Of a DNA stretch of 64,000 bases, positions 52,682-61,600 are shown piece by piece (within the stretch, counting starts at the first letter, position 1; each line of letters begins with the position of its first letter). The notes below the pieces were generated by a model. That model had not been told where the DNA came from. It was given only the letters and a program-made list of their open reading frames with translations, and did not search any database. The position numbers and the translations under genes are program-made. Origin of the DNA: Sapria himalayana (lineage: Eukaryota > Streptophyta > Magnoliopsida > Malpighiales > Rafflesiaceae); contig JAREIK010002991.1 in NCBI GenBank assembly GCA_029783825.1, forward strand, positions 937,501-1,001,500. Reading direction: 5' to 3'.

Positions 52682-55600
52682 GTCAAATTTTATTTTATTT
52701 TTAGTGGCAAATATGCAGAATGATCAAATCCACATCCACGACATGATCTTGGAATGTGGGTGAGCACGCAGGGGTGGCCCGTATGTTGCTAGAACTTGCG
52801 ATAAGATACGAACCGATTTGTTGACTTGATTTGGTCCAATTTGTGCTTAGGTCATGCCTTGGATCACCGTGAACCTGAAATTGGGTACAGTGTGAGAGAT
52901 TCATACTTAATTTTTTTAGAAAAAGCTAGCTAGTAGCCGAGGCCTTTTTTAGATGCTAGCTTGGGTTCTATTTGGCCTGACACAAATTGTGGCTAGTCTA
53001 GAATTGAACCCAAGCTAGCTTGATCCTGTCCTAGGCTAACAAAAAGTAGGTTGGGCCGGCACTGTCCGGCTCATTTGACACTTTTAAATTTATTTCTTCT
53101 TCTCTTATATCATGCTGAAGCAAGCCTTAAAAATGTCAGTCAACTTCTTTCAGGAATGACAAGAACCAATTGCTATTGGGCATTCGCCGACTGAATCGTC
53201 CTCAAACCGTGATGCCTTCTTCCGTTCTATCGAGTGACAGCATGTCCATCGGTCTGCTTGCTGCAGCTGCCCATGCATCCGCCACAAATAGCCGCTTCAC
53301 GGTGTTTTATAACCCCAGGTGAGGCTTTCATCCATGTGTCGCATCCTGTTTCTTCACCAAAGATAGGAAAATTTTATTATTTTGGGATTCCAGCTGATCG
53401 ACATTGATTTGGTTGCAGAGTCAGTCCTTCTGAGTTTGTAATTCCTTTAACAAAGTTTGTGAAATCGGTCTACCATACACGGGCTTCTGTCGGGATGCGC
53501 TTTAGGATGTTGTTTGAGACTGAAGAGTCAAGTATCCGCAGGTATTGCTGTGCTCATTATCATAATTATAGTTCCAAGCTGCTACTAGAAAGCCCAAGGC
53601 ATCAATAAGTCTATGAAAAGTTTATTGCTGATCTACATCCCCAACAATGTCCTAGTAATTTGTGAATGTTGTTTAAATTCCAATAATGCCCTTACAATAA
53701 GTATGATCAAGTGTTTGTTCATGGGTAGGATGTCAAAGAAGCCCGGGGCCAAAATTGACTATGTGATTGTGATATATAAAGCAAGCACATAGATGTTTTT
53801 TATTTATAATATCTTTCTCTCATCACTTTTGATTGTTTCATTTCCCATTGTCACCTTTAGCCTATTGGGGTAGATTAAATGGCTTAAAATTTTATTTTAT
53901 ATAATTTTTAGGTTTTAGAGAAAATAGAAATATTTAGAAACTAATAATTTTTTAAATTTATATTATTTAAATATATTAATTATTTAATTGTTTTTGTTTT
54001 TTTTTTTAAAATTACTAAAGGTGATGTAAACTAATCCAACAAGAAATTAACTTGACTTTCATAATATCAATTTGGGTTGGGTTTGGTTTAATGAAATTGG
54101 GTTGAAACTCGGGTAAAATCATGACTCGGGTTGACTATTTTTTAACTCGGGTTGAGACGAATGGCCACCATCCCGAGCTCCAGGTTGCAACTCTATTGAA
54201 AACTAAAAAACATGTTGATTTGGTATTCTAATTTTAGGAGAAATTTTGGAAACCCAACAAAATTAGGATTTTAGGAGAAATTTTGTCGGCTGCACTGAAC
54301 AAAATATGAGAAAGGCTGAACAATTTCATATAATACCAATAATTAGTGTATTTATTATAATTAAGAAATTACTATTAGCAGATAACCTCTTGATTAATGC
54401 TAATCTAGATATTAAAATCTATATAATTGTTTGTATCTCTGAAATACTAAGATCAATTGTGTCTAAGCCATCATATAATGATGACATGATAAATAGAATA
54501 TTTAGGCTAATATTATCTTTTTTTTTTTTTTTGAAATTCTAAATGATAGATCCAGTAGGCCTATGCAAATTTTAGCAAAAGTAAGATGTTGTCTACTAAT
54601 GTTGGATCTAAAATATGATTTTATTATTATTATAATATTCTAATATTTTCTAAATGATATAATGGATTGTTATTCAGCACATGTATTTTTATCCATAATA
54701 TCTATTACATCCCTTATTTTTGGAGAAAATATTGATATTTATCTTGCTCCATTGATGAATATTCTAAAAATATATTGTCGAAGCGGATCACTTACCATTC
54801 AGAAGTTAATTGAGGGAATATTCTAAAAATACTTAAAATCATTAGTTTCTCTATGTGGCCTTTATATTTTCTAATAATATTGAGTCTCATATTATTCCAT
54901 TTAATATTAATTTTTTATTCATATAACAAGAAGCCATGTGATAAATATATTGCCATGTAAATTAAAGTTAAAAATATTAAGTTGGAAATTAATCTTAATA
55001 TTATCATATTACTATTATATTGTATGATAGAGCTCTTTCAATTGGAAATTTTAATGGAATCCCATCTTTCATAGATAACTATGATATTGTTTCTCGATCA
55101 TCCTTGTTGGAATTGTCTGCCTATTTTACCCTGAGTGGGTGTTGGGGCTGTTTTTTTTTTAAAAAAAAAAATCTTGCATCAGCAGGGCATCTCCCAGTTA
55201 ATGCAATTACATGCTGATATTTTTCAATCTTTGGATGTTGGATTTCTTGGGGAAACTAGAGAAGGTAAAAATTGTTCATGTTCTTCATTACTTGTAGTGT
55301 AATGGATCGAGAGTTGTTTTTATTTTGACGACCTATGATATTTTCTTGATTACCCAATAAAAATTATTATTTGTACATGTGAAATATTGAAGTTGATACT
55401 ATTTTCATTTGAAAATCTAATTGACATATTAAATATGGCTGAAAGTTTTAACAAAAGTAAGTTGTTGTATTCTAATACTGAAGTTGGAACGTAATTTTCA
55501 AATTTTGTAATGTTCCAATATTTTCTAAATGGTGTGAGAGGGTATCATTCAATATAAGTTTTTTTTTTCCTATAGAGTATATTATGTCATTTATTCTTCA

Positions 55601-58600
55601 AGAAAATGATGAAAATCAACTTGTTCTCTTGAAAATATACCGCTCAGAAGTTAACTAAGTGAGTACTTAAATGTTTAGATTTCTTTGTATATAATATAAT
55701 TACTATTATCAAAATTGTATGATTCACGATTCGATTCGTGATTTAGGAAGTAAATAATCCGTCTCTTTAAAAGAATCTAAAATATGCATGAATCGAATAC
55801 TGAATCATTGAATCGTGAATTGATTCATACGAATCAATTTAATATCGATTCTCAATGGACTAAGATTTTAGAAAAGTCAAAAAAATAAAAACTAAAATAT
55901 TAAAAAAAATTATTATTAACTGTAGGAATTAATTAACGTAGAAAAAAATAACTATAATATTTGGTATTACGAATTTAACGTAAAAAAATAAAATACCAAA
56001 AAAGTTAAAAAATAAAAATTAAAATACCAAAAAAGTACCAGTTATAAGAAATAAGTATTAATTAACATAAAATTATATTCTTAGCCTCTCTAATTTCTTT
56101 CTTTTTATAAGTACAAATTTTGATAAATAAATATTTATTTATTGTATGAAGGAATTCTTATTTAATGCAAAAGGCTTATATTTTAATGTGAGATTTGGGA
56201 GAGGATAATGTCTCAATAATTTTACTTTAGATGGTCAGAGAGATTATTTTTGATGAATTGTAAATATGAGACCTACTGCATTTGGATGATGATACTTGCC
56301 TTTATATTATGATATTATATCTCATTGCTTACCAAATCAATCATGTGGTTGAGATGAGAATCATACTTGTTCTGACCCTGGTTCCTGACACCTATATATG
56401 GGCTGAGGGATAATATGGGTTGTGTTTTTGGAGTGGGGGAGGGTGAGGGGAGCAAAAAAACAAAAACACAAAAAATATTAAAAAAATAATATTAAAAACT
56501 TGTATATATTAAAGGACATTTAAACATATATATAATCTTAAATATGAATTTATATAAATAAATGCATTTATAAACTCATAAATAAAAAGAAATATATATA
56601 TAAATATATAAATATTTTTAAATATATATATTTATATAAATCTATATTCATAAATATTTTCAAAAATTTTTATTTATAAATACACACACGCGCGCGCGCA
56701 CATATACAAGTATATATAAACTTATTTACAAAGCTATATAAATTAACACAAACGCACACACACACACACACATAAACCTTACATATAAGTATATATATAT
56801 ATATATATATATAGATATATCTGTTAGTAATATTGGTTTTTTGTATGTTGATATATATGTTATATATATATATATATACATACTTCCATGTATATGTATG
56901 TTTTCAAAAATAGTTTTGTATATAGGTGTATATGTTAATTTTCAAAAATGATAATAGATATGTTTATATATAAATTTATATATATGCACAAACATTTATG
57001 TATATATGTGTATGTAATACACATATTTACTTATATATGTGTGTCTGTGTGTGTGTATATATATGTTTTCAAATTGTTTTCTAATTTTTTGATTTATTTT
57101 GTGGTTTTTTTGGTTGATGTGTGCATGTGCAATTTTTAGTTTTTTATTTATATGACATCAAAATGTTAATATTTTAGAAGAGATAAAAGAAATATATGAC
57201 ACATGTTGGGCATATCCGGTGAATTACATAGGCTCGAAAAAGTGATTTAATTAAAAATTAAATATGGTTTGATTTTGTATTTAAATTTAATTAATTTGTG
57301 TGTATTTTTTATTTAATGATGTAATATTTTTATGTATATATTTTTTATCTACTAGGGTGCTCACATCAAAACTATATGGTTTGATTTTTGTACTCATCAA
57401 TTATAATATAAAAAAATTATTTTGTTATTAGAATTTTTGATTGGTATATTTTTTGGTAATGAGGAAGCACATGAGGTTGTTTTTTAACATATAGGGACAC
57501 TCAAAAGGAGGCTGAAAGAGATAAAAGAAAAGAATAAATTAATTGGTAAAGTTTTTCAAAATTATCTCACAAGTGGTGTTGGACGTGAAGTTATTGAAAA
57601 AATTCATGTGAGAGTACCAAAGTGGTTTCTTCTCGTTTTAGAAAAATCTTTCTAACAATGGTTTTTTTTTTTTTTTGAAAAATATTGCTCAATAAGCTGG
57701 GAATTACATTTACAAAACTTTGCATGTTTTTTTTTATTTTACTGTTATCAAAATCATATAATTCACGATTTAATTTATGATTTAGGGGATAAATGATCTA
57801 ATTTTTTAAAAGAATCAAAAATATATTTGAATCGAAGTCTGAATCATTGAATTGCGAATCGATTCATATGAATTGATTTAATACCGATTCTTAAGAGATC
57901 AATATTCTCAAAAAATTACAAAAATAAAAATTATTAACGTGGAAAGAAGCAATTTTATTATTTTTTATTATTAATTTAACGTGAAAAAAATAATAAAATA
58001 CCAAATATGTCACAAAAATAAAAAAAAAATAAAAAAAAATATCAACGGTAAGAAATAAGAATTAATTAATATAAAAATAAGTTACAAAAAATTTGATTAA
58101 CGATTTTATCTGATTCTCGATTTTAGATTTGAATCTTAATTTAATAAATATGTCCTAGTTTAATGATTGTAATTTCTTATACTATATTCTAGTATATGTG
58201 ATGTTTGGTCTTTGGCCGTATGGAGGATGTGAAATGGCATATGGTGGCTTTCGGAAGATGTTCTCAGGTGCTTGAAAATTTGCCGCAATGCGAGCAGTTA
58301 TATTATCATTTTTCTCGGAATTATAATTGAAATTCTTCGAATATTAGCATGTATTTTCTACTATAATTTACTATTTTTCTTAATTTGTGGTTATATTAAA
58401 TGTATTTAATTATTTGAATGTGATTTCTAATAATATTTGTTTTTTGTATTATGTCAGTATAGATAGAATATGATTTGAATATATTGAGAAATATTCTCAA
58501 AATAATTTGGATAATAATATTGAGAATTGATATATATATATATATTGAAAATATAAATATATGTTTTTGTGTGTTGGTGAAAATTTGAAAATTTAATTTT

Positions 58601-61600
58601 TAATGTAAGTTATTTTGCGCATAATTTAATTTAAGATTTTGGTTTTTTGAAATTTTTAAAAATGAATTTAAAAATTAATAAGGGCTAAAATTAAAAATAT
58701 GTAATGGTTAAAAAATAAAAATTTAATTAAAAGATGTTTTAATTTTTAAAGGAAATAGAAAATAATATTTTGAGAAATAAAAATAAATAATTCTCAAAAT
58801 AATTTGGATAATAAATTTAAGAATTGATATATAAATGTGTGTGTGTGTGTGTGTGTGTGTATTGAGACATAAAATAAATGTTTCTGAGTGTTTTGAGAAA
58901 ATTTTTATTTAAGATTTTTACTTTATGAATTTGGCCAGAATTTAATTTAAGATTTCTTGCTTTTTTTAAAAAAATTATATAAATGAATTTTAAGGAATGT
59001 TATTTAGATTTTATTATGATTACTTTGTTTCAAAAAAATAATTAAGTGATTTAAAAATATAAAATTGAGTTTGATATTCGGGCTCCATTATGAAAACAAG
59101 TGGTATCATAGTGGTTAATTACTTTTTGGGTTATTAAATAAGTTTATTATTTTAATTACTAATTATTTTTTTTCTTTGGGTTAATAAAAAGAAAATAACT
59201 TATTTGGTATGATTAAGCTGAAATTATCTAACTATTTATCTTAGACAATAAAAAAAATGATCTATTAATAACTCAGGATGATGTATATGATTCATTTGTT
59301 GTTGAATCGAACCTTGTAATTTTGAGTATTAAAGAGTTGCCACATTTGTACTACAAGGTATATTCCATGATATGGAATAGGTTGAAAAATGACTTTCAAT
59401 CATATCTTCGCAATAATACATGTGTATGAGTCATGAAAAAAGATTGAATCATCATCCAACATTTGATTAATAGGAAATATCATGATAAAATTGATGTGAC
59501 TGCTCGCATGAATAGTTTTTTAAGTCACTATTAACTAGTTGATATTCATGAAAATGATGTTGGATGAAGAGCTGCATGCATCTTGGTCTCTCTCTCTTGA
59601 ATAAAATTTTAGAATTATGATGTTTTGTTTAATAAGTAAAGAGAGAATTAGGATCATTACTTGACTCACATCGGGAGAGAGAAGGAAGTATCCTTTCAGC
59701 GGCAAGTCCAGTGCTATGCTCATTATCAGGTATGACTACTGTGATCAAGTATGACACTCCAAAAGAGGTTGTCCCAAGTGGAAGAAACTTAAAGAGTAGC
59801 ATAGGCTAGGAGGAGAGAGGGTGCCGAGAGGGAGATATATACCTTTACCTTAGAGGGTGACACCCCTCTTATACTCATATTGGATTGTCCGACAAGATAT
59901 GTTAGGAGGATAATTAAATGGAGGAATTAATGACCATTTTGCATCTCTCTCTAAAATTTTGATTAGTTTGTGACATATTTGCACAAAGATTATGAATTAG
60001 TTAGGATGTGGATGAGTATGATATCGAGAGTATTAGGTATTGAAAATATTTCTTTGGAGACAAATTTGGGGATTGAAAAATTAAAAATTTTAATTTTAAA
60101 TTTAGTTAACTTGTGGACGATCAAATATAAGGCTTAAGATTTTTTGAAGATTTTAGAAATATAATGTAAAAATTAATTTGGACCAAAATTAAAATTTTAT
60201 CATGATAGAAAAATTAAAATATAATTGAAATTGAATTTTAAAATTTGAAGGAAATAAAAAAATATATTATGAGAAGCAAAAATATAGTGTTAATTTTATT
60301 GTGTTTGGTAATAGTTCAAAACTGCAAAATTAATAGACTTAAATCATAGGAGAATTAATTAACTAAAATTTGTGCACGAGAAAAAATTTTGAAACTAGGT
60401 TTGATATTTCGACTTCGTTTTGAAACCCAACTCATATACAAGTAATTTAGTCAGTCATTTCATAGATTATCATTTACAAGTTTATTCATATGTAACTTTT
60501 TGAATACTAAGGTATTTGATGAAGTCTTCAGTACTTAAGATTTACTCTCATTAATCTCAGGCATGTACGGTTAGTTAGGTTTTTAGATTTTTAGATTTGA
60601 CCACAAATTCACATAAAAGAAATCTATTATATATTATTATACTTTTGTTTGAGGTGTATGCATTTTCTAAAAAAGTAATAGGCAAAAAGTTATTATGAGT
60701 TTATGCCTAGATATAGAGTTCATGATAATAATGACTTTGACTTCTTATATACTTTGGATATGATAGCTACTTAAGAAAATTGAGTTTTACATGTCTCTCT
60801 CAATATTCTTTTTATGTGATAATCAGACAATAAAATACACGCTCTTGAATTTGATATTTTACTAATAAGCAAAAATACATACAGATGAATTATTTCTTTC
60901 TCATGGAGAAAAATCAGTATACGATTATTATTATAAAATATATTCGTATATTAGAGTAATTATCTGATATATTCACAAATGGCTTGAAGATACCTCAATC
61001 AAGGAAGCACGGACATGGCTCCCTACAGCAGTTTCCGCGTGTCCGACACCTGGACACGACACGGACACGGCACGGATATGTGTCCGATACGCCACGTGGC
61101 ATATCAGATAGTTGCGTCGGCAGATGGCAGCCCTATCCATGCCTATAGTGCTCGACGTCCGACGACGTCGGGTGGCCAACGTCGCCGCATGGGCGACGTC
61201 GGCCACCGGCAGGGGGCGGACGTGATTTGAGGGTGAGGCAGGGAGCGGATGCGATTTGAGGGAGAGGCAGGAGCGGGCACGATTTGAGGGGAGAGGAAGG
61301 GATGGCGCGAATTGAGGGGAGTGGCTGGAGCGGCGCGAATTGAGGGAAGATACAGGGGAAGGTGTGTTTGAGGGGGAGGTAGGGGCGGGCGTGTTTGAGG
61401 GGAGGCAGGGGCGGGCATATTTGTGTGAGGATGTGTATAAAATAAAATATTTTTTATAAAATTAAATAAAATATAGGTATTTTATAAAATAAATAATATA
61501 TATTTATTTTATATAATTAAATATTTTAATTTAATTCAATTTAATGAATTTTATAAAATATCTAATATTTATAATTAATAATTTTTATTTTTATTTTTTT

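Larger units (their letters stand above)
43420..53153 (+). other. ARF: ARF intron 7 (9.7 kb), transposon-filled
   Basis: It holds a full-length hAT relic, a copia integrase relic, two 39-bp arrays, a 27-bp array, hAT right-end fragments (49770-50006 ending ACTTAATACCTCTA; 52735-53086 ending ATTTGACACTTTTA) and an (AT)n run at 52641-52667. The rest (43500-44640, 51860-52700) is AT-rich with no feature. Confidence 0.9.

Noticed and set aside
61143..61418. Pro-rich minus-strand ORF
   Set aside because: It is the reverse reading of the 28-bp G-rich minisatellite.
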